From positions 1 to 64,000 of the forward strand of contig SKMK01000016.1 of assembly GCA_007121075.1 (NCBI GenBank): a stretch of DNA of 64,000 nucleotides, in the 5' to 3' direction. This document shows positions 26,372 through 36,690 of this stretch, piece by piece (position 1 is the stretch's first letter; each line of letters opens with the position of its first letter). Below the pieces are notes generated by a model. It worked only from the letters and a program-made list of their open reading frames with translations, was not told the origin of the DNA and did not search any database. Source of the DNA: Syntrophomonadaceae bacterium. Its GTDB lineage: Bacteria > Bacillota > Dethiobacteria > DTU022. The translations under genes and the position numbers were made by a program.

Positions 26372-27205
26372 GTGGCGATACTGGATCGAATCATAGCAGC
26401 AATTCTTCAACTTAATGTTGAATGGCGCGATGTAGTTGATATTATTATCATGGCTTACGTGTTTTATCGCATTATTTTAATTATCCGCGGGACCAGGGCT
26501 GAGCAGTTGGTGAAGGGCCTGATCGTCCTGCTTATAGCCATGGTGATCAGCGACCAGGTCGGCTTTGATGCCCTTAACTGGACTCTTCGCCAGGCAATGA
26601 CGGTTGGTCTGATTGCCATACCGATTGTTTTTCAGCCCGAACTTCGCCGGGCCCTGGAACATCTTGGCCGGGGCAAAATATTTAAAAGCACATACTGGAG
26701 CTGGAGCACCCAGGATTTTGAAAAAATGCTTGATGAGTTAACCAAGGCCATTCCCGTCCTGGTGAAAAAACGGATTGGGGCTTTAATTGTCATGGAACGC
26801 TCCACCGGCCTGAAAGAATGGGTGGAGACTGGAATTGCAGTAAATGGAGTAGTAACCGCTGAACTGCTGGTAAACATTTTTTTCCCTCGCAGCCCCCTCC
26901 ACGATGGCGCGGTCATTATCCGCGGTGATCAGATTGTTGCCGCCGGCTGCTACCTGCCCCTGACGGAAGATCCAGGTTTAAGTAAAGAGCTGGGCACCAG
27001 GCACCGGGCCGGAATTGGCATTACCGAAAATTCAGATGCAGTGGCGATTATTATTTCTGAAGAAACCGGCATCATTTCTGTTGCCCACGACGGAGTTTTG
27101 ACCCGTTACCTGGATGAGAAAAAGCTGCGTAGAATCTTGATAGATTTGTGTAAACCCGGGCGCAGTGACAGCTTCAATCTATGGTCATGGAGGAATGGTA
27201 AATAA
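26372..27205 (+). CDS. cdaA: Diadenylate cyclase CdaA
   Basis: CdaA makes the second messenger c-di-AMP from two ATP at the membrane. Three hydrophobic helices occupy about residues 10-90, followed by the DAC domain with the DGA motif (LHDGAVIIRG) and the RHR motif (LGTRHRAGIG). Length is 277 residues, as usual. GTG start. The order cdaA-cdaR-glmM-glmS ties c-di-AMP to cell-wall precursor supply, as in other Firmicutes. Confidence 0.96.
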   Translation: MAILDRIIAAILQLNVEWRDVVDIIIMAYVFYRIILIIRGTRAEQLVKGLIVLLIAMVISDQVGFDALNWTLRQAMTVGLIAIPIVFQPELRRALEHLGRGKIFKSTYWSWSTQDFEKMLDELTKAIPVLVKKRIGALIVMERSTGLKEWVETGIAVNGVVTAELLVNIFFPRSPLHDGAVIIRGDQIVAAGCYLPLTEDPGLSKELGTRHRAGIGITENSDAVAIIISEETGIISVAHDGVLTRYLDEKKLRRILIDLCKPGRSDSFNLWSWRNGK

Positions 27206-27207
27206 TT

Positions 27208-27939
27208 ATGGATAAATTCTTGCGCAGCAACAATTTTGCCCGGATGCTGGCTATTTTCATGGCTCTGATCCTGTGGTTGTTTGTCACCGGAGATAAAATT
27301 ACCCGGACCACCCCCGCACGCCAAACCTGGCAGGACGTACCTCTGCGGGTGGAAAACCTGGACCCGGATTACGTGATTACTGATATGCCTACTTCAGTTG
27401 ATTTAACCCTGGAAGGGCTGCCGGAAAATTTCGAAGATTTAACCCTCCAGGAACTCGATGCTTTTGTCGACCTTTCCGGAAAAGAACCGGGAAGCCAGCT
27501 GGTTCGGGTCCAGAGCCGCTCACCGCGCGGCCTGAGTGTAGTTTCTTATGAACCGGAACAGATCAGGATAGTTATTGAAGAATACCTCTCCGATAATTTT
27601 CAGGTGGAAATTGATTTTGTCGGCGAACCGGCCGATGGATGGCAGCTGGTTGGTTATACGGTGGAACCGGAAGCGGTCTTGATTGGCGGCCCTGAATCAA
27701 AATATGCCCAGGTGGAGCGGGTCATGGCCATGATCGATCTGTCCGGGATGAAATACGTGGAGAGGGTTGAGCCGGAACCGACTGCCTATGATGAAGAAGA
27801 GACCCCGGTGGCTAACTTGCTTATCGACCCTGAAACTGTCACCGTGCGTGTAGAATTTGAACGGGAAGAAGAGCCTGAAGAAGATCCAGAAGATGAAAAT
27901 GATGAAGAAATAGAGAATGATGAACAGCCGGAAACGTAA
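27208..27939 (+). CDS. cdaR: CdaA regulatory protein CdaR (YbbR domains)
   Basis: A membrane-anchored extracytoplasmic protein that modulates CdaA. One N-terminal transmembrane helix (ARMLAIFMALILWLFVTG) is followed by about two YbbR repeats (VPLRVENLDPDYVITDMPTSVDLTLEG and the related YTVEPEAVLIGGPESK part). At 243 residues it is shorter than the four-repeat Bacillus version. The C-terminus is a strongly acidic tail rich in Glu and Asp. It begins two bases after the cdaA stop. Confidence 0.9.
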   Translation: MDKFLRSNNFARMLAIFMALILWLFVTGDKITRTTPARQTWQDVPLRVENLDPDYVITDMPTSVDLTLEGLPENFEDLTLQELDAFVDLSGKEPGSQLVRVQSRSPRGLSVVSYEPEQIRIVIEEYLSDNFQVEIDFVGEPADGWQLVGYTVEPEAVLIGGPESKYAQVERVMAMIDLSGMKYVERVEPEPTAYDEEETPVANLLIDPETVTVRVEFEREEEPEEDPEDENDEEIENDEQPET

Positions 27940-27946
27940 TTTTTTC

Positions 27947-27975
27947 TTGCAATATGGGCTTATATGCCCTATTAT
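27947..27975 (+). promoter_or_regulatory. Promoter for glmM with GGGC/GCCC dyad in spacer
   Basis: TTGCAA (27947-27952), 17-base spacer and TATTAT (27970-27975) between cdaR and glmM. The spacer contains a small dyad GGGC-TTATAT-GCCC. It would let glmM be transcribed apart from cdaA-cdaR. Confidence 0.5.
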
Positions 27976-28022
27976 AAAAAACTGTAAAAGATAATGTTAA
28001 TAGTTTCTGAGGAGGCCTGCTA

Positions 28023-29363
28023 TTGGAAAAACTATTTGGTACTGATGGAATCAGGGGTGTGGCCAACCGGGATTTAACCCCTGAACTTGCTTATAAAATT
28101 GGAAGGATCGCGGCCTGGATGCTGGGCCGTGACACTGAATACCCCCTGTTCGTGATCGGCCGAGATACCCGCCTTTCTGGGACCATGTTGGAAGGGTCCC
28201 TTACAGCGGGTATTAATTCTGTAGGGGGGGGAGTCCGCCTGCTGGGAGTTATTTCGACACCGGCCGTTGCCTACCTGACCAGGCATTTAAATGCTTCAGC
28301 CGGGGTTGTCATCTCTGCATCTCACAACCCTATCGAAGACAACGGCTTAAAAATATTTTACAGCACCGGATTTAAACTGCCCGATTCCCTGGAAGAAGAA
28401 ATCGAAAAATATTACAGGCAGGAAACAGATGAAATCCCCCGTCCTGAAGGCTCCGAGCTGGGACAAGCTTTTCATGACGGTGAAGCCATCCAGAAATACC
28501 TGGACCATTTGATGAACAACTCATCTTCCCTGGAAGGGTTGTCTCTTGTAGTTGACTGCGCTCACGGAGCTGCCTGCAGGGTGGCCGGAGATCTGCTGCA
28601 GCAGCTCTCCGCGAAGGTGAAAATGATTCACGATGAACCTGATGGAAGCAGGATCAACGTCGATTGCGGGGCTACTGATACCGCCGATCTGCAGAGGGAA
28701 GTGGTTGCTGGCGGCGCTTCCCTGGGGCTGGCCTTTGACGGCGATGCCGACCGCCTGATTGCCGTTGATGAGAACGGTGAAATTGTTGATGGAGATGCCA
28801 TTATGGCCATCTGCGCGGTTGACCTGGCGGAAAAAAACCGGCTCAAACATAATACCCTGGTAGCCACTGTTATGAGCAACGGCGGGCTTGATATATTAGC
28901 TGAAAAACACGGCTTAAAAGTGGTCCGCACCAAGGTGGGAGATCGCTACGTATTGGAAAAAATGATCGAGGATGGTTATAACCTTGGCGGAGAGCAGTCC
29001 GGGCATGTTATTTTCTCTGATCACGCCACAACCGGCGACGGCTTGCTAACTGCTTTAAAACTGCTTAATGTAGTCCAGGAAAAACAGCAGCCTCTCTCAG
29101 AACTTGCTTCCCACCTGGAACGCCTGCCCCAGGTTCTAGTCAATAAAAAAGTAAAAACAAAAGAAGGCTGGGACGAAAACAAGCGCATTATTGACGCTAT
29201 AAATAAAATTGAGCAAGATCTGGGCAAACGCGGCCGTATCCTGGTCCGTCCTTCCGGCACTGAAGCAAAATTCAGGGTTATGCTGGAAGCTTCTCTTTCC
29301 GAAGATAAGTTAAAAGAATATGCCAATTCCCTGGCTGATATTATTGCCGAAGAACAATCATAA
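28023..29363 (+). CDS. glmM: Phosphoglucosamine mutase GlmM
   Basis: GlmM interconverts glucosamine-6-phosphate and glucosamine-1-phosphate for UDP-GlcNAc synthesis. The phosphoserine is Ser100 in ISASHNP, the magnesium loop is FDGDADR, the sugar loop is GGEQSGH, and the phosphate loop is VRPSGTEAKFR. Length is 446 residues. It starts with TTG after GAGGAGG. N-terminus EKLFGTDGIRGVAN is the family consensus. Confidence 0.97.
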   Translation: MEKLFGTDGIRGVANRDLTPELAYKIGRIAAWMLGRDTEYPLFVIGRDTRLSGTMLEGSLTAGINSVGGGVRLLGVISTPAVAYLTRHLNASAGVVISASHNPIEDNGLKIFYSTGFKLPDSLEEEIEKYYRQETDEIPRPEGSELGQAFHDGEAIQKYLDHLMNNSSSLEGLSLVVDCAHGAACRVAGDLLQQLSAKVKMIHDEPDGSRINVDCGATDTADLQREVVAGGASLGLAFDGDADRLIAVDENGEIVDGDAIMAICAVDLAEKNRLKHNTLVATVMSNGGLDILAEKHGLKVVRTKVGDRYVLEKMIEDGYNLGGEQSGHVIFSDHATTGDGLLTALKLLNVVQEKQQPLSELASHLERLPQVLVNKKVKTKEGWDENKRIIDAINKIEQDLGKRGRILVRPSGTEAKFRVMLEASLSEDKLKEYANSLADIIAEEQS

Positions 29364-29538
29364 TTGTGCCAGGGGTCGGAGTGTTAATACTTTTTGATAA
29401 TTCAGTTTTGATCAGCCCTCACGACTGCTTTATGCCGAGTAAAATGAATATCCTAAATTGCCTCCACTTATAATTGTGTTTATCTGGTATTAGCCTGATC
29501 AAATAGAATTAACCTGGTATTAAACGGGGGACTAAAAT

Positions 29539-31377
29539 ATGTGCGGTATTGTCGGGTACACAGGAACCGGAGAAGCCGGCCGGGTATTGGTCGAGGGATT
29601 AAAGAAGCTGGAGTACCGGGGCTATGATTCTGCCGGGGTTGCTCTTCATGATAACGGCCGGTTAATTGTTACCAAGGCTGCCGGTTCAGTTGCCGACCTG
29701 GAAAAAATGCTGAACGATCAGCACCAAGCGGCCAGAGTAGGTATCGGCCATACTCGCTGGGCCACCCATGGCCCGCCTACGGACTTGAATGCCCATCCCC
29801 ACAGCAGCGCTTCCGGGGATATAGTAGTTGTTCATAACGGAATTATTGAAAATCATCGCTCACTGCGCGGGAAACTGGGCGAAGAGGCTGGTTATAAATT
29901 CCGATCGGAAACCGACAGCGAGGTACTGGCTCATCTAATAGAACATTGTTATGACGGGGATCTACTTAAAGCGGTGCGGAAAGCCGTGTCTCAAGTTGAC
30001 GGTTCCTACGCCCTTGTAGCTACCTGTATCAGGGAACCGGATCGCCTGGTATGTGCCCGCAAAGACAGTCCCCTGATTATCGGGCTGGGTAATGGTGAAA
30101 ACTTTGTTGCTTCCGATATACCGGCCCTGCTTGCCCACACCCGCAGGGCCTGTGTCATGGATGACGGCGAATTTGCTTCGCTCACTCCCGGAAAAGTTGA
30201 AGTGTCCGGTGCAGACGGCAAACTCATCGAGAAGGATATTCTTGAAATAACCTGGGATATTGAAGCCGCGGAAAAAGGCGGTTACAATCATTTTATGCTC
30301 AAAGAAATTATGGAACAGCCTGTTGCAGTAAGAGAGACCCTGCGCCAGAGAATTGATTCTGTATCAGACCGGGTTGATCTGACTGAGTTCGATCTGCCAC
30401 CGGAACAGCTTAGGGCTCTGGAAAAGATTTATATTATTGCCTGCGGAACAGCTTATCATGCCGGGCTGATCGGCAAAATGGCTATTGAAAAGCTGGCCGG
30501 TATTCCAGTGGAAGTGGAAGTGGCTTCGGAGTTTCGGTACCGGGATCCTCATTTTAACACCAACCAGCTCGCTATTGTGATCAGCCAGTCGGGCGAAACG
30601 GCAGATACCCTGGCCGGGCTGCGCCTGGCCCGTTCAAAAGGACTTCCTGCGCTGGCTATAACCAATGTCGTTGGCAGCAGCGTATCCCGTGAGGCAGACC
30701 TGGTCCTTTATACCTGGGCCGGCCCTGAGATTGCTGTTGCATCGACCAAAGCCTATGTAACCCAGCTGGTGGCCCTCTACCTGGTAGCCATATACCTGGG
30801 GCAAACCAGGAATATCCTGGATCTCGGCCTGGCTGCAGAGCTGATAAAAAGCCTTTTGGGGCTGCCTGGACAGCTGAAAGAGGTCCTGTCTGAAGAAAAT
30901 ATTGCAAAAATACGCACATACTGCAATCACCTGGTTAACTGGGACAACGCCTTTTTTATCGGGCGCAGCCTCGATTATCCCGTGGCTATGGAAGGTGCGC
31001 TTAAGCTCAAAGAAATATCTTATATCCATGCCGAGGCTTGCGCCGCCGGTGAGCTAAAGCACGGACCGCTGGCCCTGATTGAAGAAGGGGTGCCGGTTGT
31101 AGTCCTGGCCACGCAAAAAGCTGTCCTTGACAAGACCCTCAGCAATGTCCAGGTGGTAAATGCCCGCGGCGGTGTTGTTTTTGCCATAACCAGGGAGGAT
31201 TTTGAGGATGTGGAAATGCAGGTCGATTCAATTTTTTACCTGCCTGCGGTAAACGATATCCTGGCCCCGGTTTTAAGCGTGGTACCCACCCAGTTGATCG
31301 CTTATTACACAGCGGTGGCCCGCGGTTGTTCAGTTGACAAACCCCGCAACCTGGCTAAAAGTGTGACGGTGGAATAG
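29539..31377 (+). CDS. glmS: Glutamine-fructose-6-phosphate aminotransferase GlmS
   Basis: GlmS makes glucosamine-6-phosphate from fructose-6-phosphate and glutamine. The nucleophile Cys2 follows the start Met (MCGIVGYTG), the glutaminase domain has [18 protein letters not shown], and two SIS domains follow ([33 protein letters not shown]), ending LAKSVTVE. Length is 612 residues. GGGGGA precedes the ATG. The 175-base leader does not show the conserved core of the glmS ribozyme, so regulation differs from Bacillus. Confidence 0.97.
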   Translation: MCGIVGYTGTGEAGRVLVEGLKKLEYRGYDSAGVALHDNGRLIVTKAAGSVADLEKMLNDQHQAARVGIGHTRWATHGPPTDLNAHPHSSASGDIVVVHNGIIENHRSLRGKLGEEAGYKFRSETDSEVLAHLIEHCYDGDLLKAVRKAVSQVDGSYALVATCIREPDRLVCARKDSPLIIGLGNGENFVASDIPALLAHTRRACVMDDGEFASLTPGKVEVSGADGKLIEKDILEITWDIEAAEKGGYNHFMLKEIMEQPVAVRETLRQRIDSVSDRVDLTEFDLPPEQLRALEKIYIIACGTAYHAGLIGKMAIEKLAGIPVEVEVASEFRYRDPHFNTNQLAIVISQSGETADTLAGLRLARSKGLPALAITNVVGSSVSREADLVLYTWAGPEIAVASTKAYVTQLVALYLVAIYLGQTRNILDLGLAAELIKSLLGLPGQLKEVLSEENIAKIRTYCNHLVNWDNAFFIGRSLDYPVAMEGALKLKEISYIHAEACAAGELKHGPLALIEEGVPVVVLATQKAVLDKTLSNVQVVNARGGVVFAITREDFEDVEMQVDSIFYLPAVNDILAPVLSVVPTQLIAYYTAVARGCSVDKPRNLAKSVTVE

Positions 31378-31447
31378 TTTAATAATAAGCTTAATGGTTA
31401 AATTTATTTCTCCCAGGCCGGGCCTGGGGCTGGCAAAGGGGATTGAA

Positions 31448-33160
31448 ATGGCTGAAAAAACCGGAACTGAAGTAATGACCAACTTTATTTACAGCATGAT
31501 CAAAGAAGATCTAGAAAAGGGGGTGCTCGGAGATAAACGCGTACATACCCGTTTCCCACCTGAGCCTAACGGTTACCTGCATATCGGCCATGCACGGGCA
31601 ATTATTTTAAACTACAGGTTGGCCAAAATATTTAATGGGAAATTTAACCTTCGCTTTGATGACACCAACCCGATCAAGGAAGAACAGGAATTTGTCGACT
31701 CCATCATGGAGGATATTCGCTGGCTGGGCGCAGACTGGGAAGACCGGCTGTTCTTTAGCTCCGACTACTTTGAAGTAAAGTATGAATTTGCCATTCGCCT
31801 GATCCATGCCGGGAGGGCATATGTTTGCGATTTGAGCCAGGAGGAGATCAGGGAATACCGGGGGACCCTGACTGAACCGGGCAAAGAGAGCCCGTACCGA
31901 AACCGGATTGTTGATGAAAATCTTGATCTTTTTGAGCGGATGCGCAAAGGCGAATTTGAAACAGGAAGCCGGGTGTTACGGGCCAAAATCGATATGGCCT
32001 CCGGCAACCTGAACATGAGGGACCCCGTGCTTTACCGGATCCTGCATACCACGCACCACCGGACCGGTGATAAGTGGTGTATTTACCCAATGTATGATTT
32101 TGATCATCCTTTTTCCGATGCTCATGAAGGGATTACCCACTCGCTGTGTTCTATAGAATATACAGATCACCGCCCGCTTTATGACTGGATCGTAGACAAT
32201 GCCCTTGAGCTTTACCCGGAGGCAGTCAAGTTCCGTTCCCGCCAGACCGAGTTTGCCCGTTTAAACCTGACCTATACAGTCATGAGCAAGCGCAAATTGC
32301 GCCGCCTGGTGGAAGAAAAATTTGTAGAAGGGTGGGATGATCCCCGCATGCCTACGATTGCCGGGATGCGCCGAAGGGGTTTTACCCCGGCTTCCATTGC
32401 CGACTTTCAGGAGCGGGTGGGCGTATCAAGGGCGGACAGTACTGCCGATCTGGCATTGCGTGAACACTGCATACGCCAGGAGCTGGAGGCCTCGGCCCCG
32501 CGCCTTATGGCCGTGCTTGATCCGATCAAAGTAGTCATTACCAACTGGCCCGCCGGTAAAACTGAGCTTGTTGAAACGGAAAACATCCCCGGCGACGAAA
32601 ATGCCGGTACCAGAAAAGTGCCTTTCAGTGGAGTGATATATATCGAGCGCGGTGATTTCATGGAAGATCCTCCGAAAAAATTTTTCCGCCTGGCCCCGGC
32701 AAGGGAAGTCCGCCTTAAGGGAGCTTATATAATTCAATGCGATGATGTGATTAAAGACGCTGAAGGCAATATTATTGAGCTGCGCTGCAGCTATGATCCC
32801 CGGACTAAAAGCGGAGCCGACACCAGCGGCAAAAAAGTGAAAGGGGTAATCCACTGGGTTTCTGCCGAACACGCTGCCTGGATCAAAGTAAACCTCTACG
32901 ATAATCTTTTTACCATAGAAAACCCGGAAGAAGAGCGGGATCTTGATTTCACCAACAATATTAATCCGCAATCGCTTGTTGTCTGTGAAAACATACCTGC
33001 CGAACCGGCAGTTGTTGAAGCAACCCCCGGTTCCCGGTTCCAATTTCTCCGTAAGGGCTATTTTTACTATGATCCTGCAGCTGCGAGCGTCAGCAAACCG
33101 GTCTTTAACCGGGTTGTTCCCCTTAAAGACAGCTGGGCAAAGGCAAAACAAAAAAGCTAG
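31448..33160 (+). CDS. glnS: Glutaminyl-tRNA synthetase
   Basis: A class I aminoacyl-tRNA synthetase that charges tRNA-Gln. It has the [16 protein letters not shown] signature (HIGH), FDDTNP, and the [11 protein letters not shown] (KMSKS-like) loop, followed by the two-barrel anticodon domain. The track's 31394 start adds 18 unusual residues; the ATG at 31448 lies after AAAGGGG and gives 570 residues. Most Firmicutes lack GlnRS and rely on GatCAB, so this gene probably came by transfer at some point, although several Clostridia have it. Confidence 0.95.
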   Translation: MAEKTGTEVMTNFIYSMIKEDLEKGVLGDKRVHTRFPPEPNGYLHIGHARAIILNYRLAKIFNGKFNLRFDDTNPIKEEQEFVDSIMEDIRWLGADWEDRLFFSSDYFEVKYEFAIRLIHAGRAYVCDLSQEEIREYRGTLTEPGKESPYRNRIVDENLDLFERMRKGEFETGSRVLRAKIDMASGNLNMRDPVLYRILHTTHHRTGDKWCIYPMYDFDHPFSDAHEGITHSLCSIEYTDHRPLYDWIVDNALELYPEAVKFRSRQTEFARLNLTYTVMSKRKLRRLVEEKFVEGWDDPRMPTIAGMRRRGFTPASIADFQERVGVSRADSTADLALREHCIRQELEASAPRLMAVLDPIKVVITNWPAGKTELVETENIPGDENAGTRKVPFSGVIYIERGDFMEDPPKKFFRLAPAREVRLKGAYIIQCDDVIKDAEGNIIELRCSYDPRTKSGADTSGKKVKGVIHWVSAEHAAWIKVNLYDNLFTIENPEEERDLDFTNNINPQSLVVCENIPAEPAVVEATPGSRFQFLRKGYFYYDPAAASVSKPVFNRVVPLKDSWAKAKQKS

Positions 33161-33195
33161 CTGTCTCGAAAAGGCTGGCGGGAGGCATAAACGGC

Positions 33196-33405
33196 ATGAA
33201 TGAATATCTCCTTCAGTTAATTAACAAAGCCAAATATCCTTTCGCCATGAGTAAAAATATTGTTAAACGAAGGGCGGAGCAGTCAAAAGACAATATACCC
33301 AGGAATGAAAGGTTGGCTGAGATCAAGATGCTTTTTGTCCTGGCTGCTATTGTCTTGGCGACAGTCGTGGCGATTGTTTTTATTTATCTCATTGTGCTGT
33401 CCTGA
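33196..33405 (+). CDS. Small single-pass membrane protein between glnS and asnS
   Basis: A 69-residue protein with a basic N-terminal half (SKNIVKRRAEQSKDNIPRNERLAEIK) and one C-terminal transmembrane helix (MLFVLAAIVLATVVAIVFIYLIVLS). GGGAGG lies nine bases before the ATG, supporting translation. The positive-inside pattern suggests a cytoplasmic N-terminus. I do not recognise the family. It is flanked by two tRNA synthetase genes on the same strand with short gaps. Confidence 0.7.
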   Translation: MNEYLLQLINKAKYPFAMSKNIVKRRAEQSKDNIPRNERLAEIKMLFVLAAIVLATVVAIVFIYLIVLS

Positions 33406-33432
33406 AATGAGCTTTCTGTAAGGGGGATGAAA

Positions 33433-34827
33433 ATGGATAAAGTAACAGTGAGGCAGTTGGCTGCCGATGCTGAATATTTTGCTGATAAAGAAGTAACGGT
33501 AAACGGATGGATCAGAAACAACCGCGATCAAAAATCTTTCGGTTTTATTGCCCTCAATGATGGGACTCACTTCAACACAATCCAGATCGTCTATGAAAAA
33601 GATTTTTTGCCATATTATGAGCAGGTGGCAGCCATGCGGGTAGGATCGGCGATCAGCGCCACCGGGAAACTGGTGCTGACCCCTGAGGCCCGGCAACCGT
33701 TCGAAATAAAAGCCTCCGAAGTAAGGTTGGAAGGGGATTCTCCTTCCGATTATCCGATCCAGCCCAAGAGGCACAGCCGGGAATTTTTAAGGGAAGTAGC
33801 CCACCTGCGGCCCCGCACCAACCTGTTTAATGCTGTTTTCAGGGTCCGTTCCCTGCTTGCTTTTGCTATCCACAAGTTTTTCCAGGAAAAAGGTTTTATA
33901 TACTTGCATTCACCGATCATAACTGCGAATGACGCCGAAGGGGCCGGAGAGTTGTTTAGAGTGACCACCCTCGATCCCAAGGAGTCACCTCTTACAGATA
34001 ATGGATCAGTCGATTATAGCAGCGATTTTTTCGGTAAAAAAACGAATCTTACTGTCAGCGGTCAGCTGGAGGCCGAAATATTTGCTCTGGCTTTTAAAGA
34101 TGTTTATACCTTCGGGCCTACCTTCAGGGCCGAGAATTCCAATACTCCCCGCCATGCGGCCGAGTTTTGGATGATCGAACCGGAGATTGCTTTTGCCGAT
34201 TTAAATGACAACATGGACCTGGCCGAGGAAATGGTCAGGTATTTGATTAATTACCTGTTAGAAGAAGCTGAAACAGAAATGGATTTCTTTAATCAATTTG
34301 TAGACAAAGGCCTCAAGGAAAGGCTGCAGAATATAGTCGGCTCGGAATTTGCCCGCATCTCTTATACGGAAGCGATTGGGAAATTAAAAAAAGCGGGCCA
34401 GAAATTTGAATACCCCGTGGAGTGGGGCAAGGACCTGCAGACAGAACATGAAAGATGCCTGACTGAAAAAATTTATAAGAAGCCGGTGTTTGTGACAGGT
34501 TATCCCAGGGATATAAAAGCCTTTTACATGCGCGTAAACGATGACCAAAAGACGGTTGCGGCCATGGATCTGCTGGTGCCCGTTGTTGGTGAAATAATTG
34601 GCGGAAGCCAAAGAGAAGAACGAACCGAAGTTTTGGAGGAAAGCATGGCCCATTTTAACATTAACAGGGATGACCTGTGGTGGTACATGGAACTGCGCAA
34701 ATACGGCGGGGTCAAGCATGCCGGGTTCGGGCTCGGCTTTGAAAGGATGCTGATGTATCTCACCGGAGTCGGCAATATCAGGGATGTAATTCCCTTTCCC
34801 CGGACTGTTAGTTCTTGTGAATTCTAA
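33433..34827 (+). CDS. asnS: Asparaginyl-tRNA synthetase
   Basis: A class II synthetase with an N-terminal OB-fold anticodon domain ([25 protein letters not shown]) and catalytic motifs 2 ([24 protein letters not shown]) and 3 ([28 protein letters not shown]). The last motif is typical of AsnRS. The GGGGG ribosome binding site abuts the track's ATG at 33427, so the ATG at 33433 is a better start, giving 464 residues. No T-box leader is visible upstream. Confidence 0.96.
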   Translation: MDKVTVRQLAADAEYFADKEVTVNGWIRNNRDQKSFGFIALNDGTHFNTIQIVYEKDFLPYYEQVAAMRVGSAISATGKLVLTPEARQPFEIKASEVRLEGDSPSDYPIQPKRHSREFLREVAHLRPRTNLFNAVFRVRSLLAFAIHKFFQEKGFIYLHSPIITANDAEGAGELFRVTTLDPKESPLTDNGSVDYSSDFFGKKTNLTVSGQLEAEIFALAFKDVYTFGPTFRAENSNTPRHAAEFWMIEPEIAFADLNDNMDLAEEMVRYLINYLLEEAETEMDFFNQFVDKGLKERLQNIVGSEFARISYTEAIGKLKKAGQKFEYPVEWGKDLQTEHERCLTEKIYKKPVFVTGYPRDIKAFYMRVNDDQKTVAAMDLLVPVVGEIIGGSQREERTEVLEESMAHFNINRDDLWWYMELRKYGGVKHAGFGLGFERMLMYLTGVGNIRDVIPFPRTVSSCEF

Positions 34828-35028
34828 GCCGGGGTATATTATCTTACCGGGTTCCCTTCATTATTATTAAATTTATGAAGCAAATTTTGAACAATGAAAA
34901 ATGAGGTAAGCGGTTATTTAAAAATACCGTAACCATAAAAAATGCAAGTGCACTGACAGGCTAATTGATTGATAAAGAAAGGGTATTAAAATCAATTCGG
35001 CACTGACTAAAAAACCGGAGGTATGATC

Positions 35029-36051
35029 ATGGAACCGGCAAAAGAACGCGACTGGATCATGAAGAAGCTTGATATCGGGATGGAAATGCTTTACCTGACC
35101 CTGGAAGATGTTACCGCAACCGGTCTGGAAATTGATGAGATCCTTGATTTAACCCGTAGCGCCCTGGTGGCTCACGGCAGTAAAGAATATGAGATGCCGG
35201 CTAAAATAGGGGTGCATCCTTACGAGGATGTCTTTTATCATGCCATGCCGGCTTATCTTCCATCACAAGCTGCGGTAGGCCTTAAATGGATTGAATGCTA
35301 CCCCTCCAATCCTTCCCGGTTTAACCTTCCTCAGACCTCGGGCCTGCTGGTCATAAATGACGTGGAGTCAGGATGCCCGGTTGCCCTGATGGATGCCACC
35401 TGGGTTACAGCTATGCGTACTCCCGCCGTAACAGCCCTGGCCGCCCAGGCCCTGCATCCCAATGCGGAAACCTTTGGCATGTTTGGCTGCGGGGTCCAGG
35501 GTATTGAGCACTGCCGCTTTATTGTTCACACCTTGAAAGACCTTAAAAAGATCTATGTTTATGATATAAAGGAAGAAGCGATGGACAGACTTGTTAAGAT
35601 TGTACAACCACAGGTAGGCGTTGAGATAATAAAAAGCAAAGACCCGGAAAAGGCGGCAAAAAGCAGTGCAGCAATGAGTTCGGCTACGGTGATTCTTCTC
35701 GAACAATTGTCTGTGGTTAAAGATGACTGGGTTTCCGGTGGACAGACCATTCTGCCCTGCGACCTCAATACCTTCTGGGATCCCGCTATTTCCAGGAGGG
35801 CGGACAAGTACATCGTTGACAGTGCCGAAGAACACCGCCTGTTTGCAGAAATGGGCTACTTTCCGGAAGGTTTGCCGGAAATTACCTGTGAAACTGGAGA
35901 AGTTTTGGCTGGCGCCGTCACTGGAAGAGAAAATCCGGAACAACTGGTTGTCTGCAGCAATATCGGTATGGCCGTCTGCGATGTTGTTGTCGGTAAAGAG
36001 GTTTTCAGGCGGGCTCTTGAAACAGGCATAGGCCGTATTCTACCGCTTTAA
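35029..36051 (+). CDS. Ornithine cyclodeaminase/mu-crystallin family protein
   Basis: A 340-residue NAD(P)-dependent protein of the OCD/mu-crystallin family, whose members include ornithine cyclodeaminase, alanine dehydrogenase and ketimine reductases. The Rossmann motif is FGMFGCGVQGIEHCRF near residue 155, preceded by DATWVTAMRTPAVTALAA with the conserved Arg-Thr-Pro. Substrate cannot be assigned. GGAGG precedes two ATGs; the second, at 35029, has better spacing. It converges with the next gene and overlaps it by four bases. Confidence 0.88.
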   Translation: MEPAKERDWIMKKLDIGMEMLYLTLEDVTATGLEIDEILDLTRSALVAHGSKEYEMPAKIGVHPYEDVFYHAMPAYLPSQAAVGLKWIECYPSNPSRFNLPQTSGLLVINDVESGCPVALMDATWVTAMRTPAVTALAAQALHPNAETFGMFGCGVQGIEHCRFIVHTLKDLKKIYVYDIKEEAMDRLVKIVQPQVGVEIIKSKDPEKAAKSSAAMSSATVILLEQLSVVKDDWVSGGQTILPCDLNTFWDPAISRRADKYIVDSAEEHRLFAEMGYFPEGLPEITCETGEVLAGAVTGRENPEQLVVCSNIGMAVCDVVVGKEVFRRALETGIGRILPL

Positions 36052-36689
36052 GGCCTGGTTTTGCAGGCATTTTTGTAGGAGTCTATTCCGCTCCAAAGCA
36101 AGTAGATGGAAACCGCCACCGATCCGAGGGCATCAATGTAGCGGGTAGCTGGAGAATCGGGGGCGATGGCTACAGAAGCCAGGGCTATCAGCACACAAAG
36201 ATCAACAATGGTTTTGGCCCGGTACATTAAGCGTTGTGAATTTATGACCGGGTTGTAATGTTCATTGGTCATTCTAGTATATCGCCGCCAGAACCAGGAA
36301 TTGGTGATCAGGCCCAGGAAGGCAATGGCCAGGCCCGGGTATACGTTTCCTCCCGGTTCAAAGGTGCCGATCCTGGCCATGGTGATGATAAACATGGTCA
36401 GGCCGGAGATACAGAGGGCTATCGCCACACTGAGCCCGGCAATTTTTTCCAGGCGAGCTTTTTGGATGGGGCTGACCTCATGTCCTTTTTCAACATACCT
36501 AAAAACGCGCCACGATATGAACAGGGCGATTAACTCCACGCTGCGGCGAATAAAATCGGCCAGCTGGGTAGTCGAGCGGCTTAAGAGAACTGCAATCCCG
36601 GTTGTCAGAGGGGCCCACATGCTCAGAAGCAGGGCGGCGATCAGGGTTTTTTCCCGGCCGGCTATCTGCTCTTTTGAAAGGGTGCTCAT
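36048..36689 (-). CDS. CDF-like membrane protein with altered metal site
   Basis: A 213-residue protein with about five to six membrane helices resembling the membrane domain of cation diffusion facilitators (TTQLADFIRRSVELIALFISW; NSQRLMYRAKTIVDLCVLIALASVA; YIDALGSVAVSIYLLWSGID). In CDF zinc/iron exporters the second and fifth helices carry a DxxHSxxD-type site; here the His positions are Arg and Lys or Tyr, and one Asp is Glu. The cytoplasmic C-terminal domain is absent. It probably does not transport zinc in the usual way. The start lies next to the stop of the upstream kinase-like gene. Confidence 0.65.
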   Translation of the reverse strand: MSTLSKEQIAGREKTLIAALLLSMWAPLTTGIAVLLSRSTTQLADFIRRSVELIALFISWRVFRYVEKGHEVSPIQKARLEKIAGLSVAIALCISGLTMFIITMARIGTFEPGGNVYPGLAIAFLGLITNSWFWRRYTRMTNEHYNPVINSQRLMYRAKTIVDLCVLIALASVAIAPDSPATRYIDALGSVAVSIYLLWSGIDSYKNACKTRP

Positions 36690-36690
36690 G

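Noticed and set aside
29364-29538. Possible glmS ribozyme in the glmS leader
   Set aside because: The leader lacks the conserved cleavage-site and core blocks of the ribozyme. It contains only a repeated CTGGTATTA.
31378-33432. Possible T-box leaders before glnS and asnS
   Set aside because: The gaps before both genes are too short and contain no T-box sequence or specifier stem.
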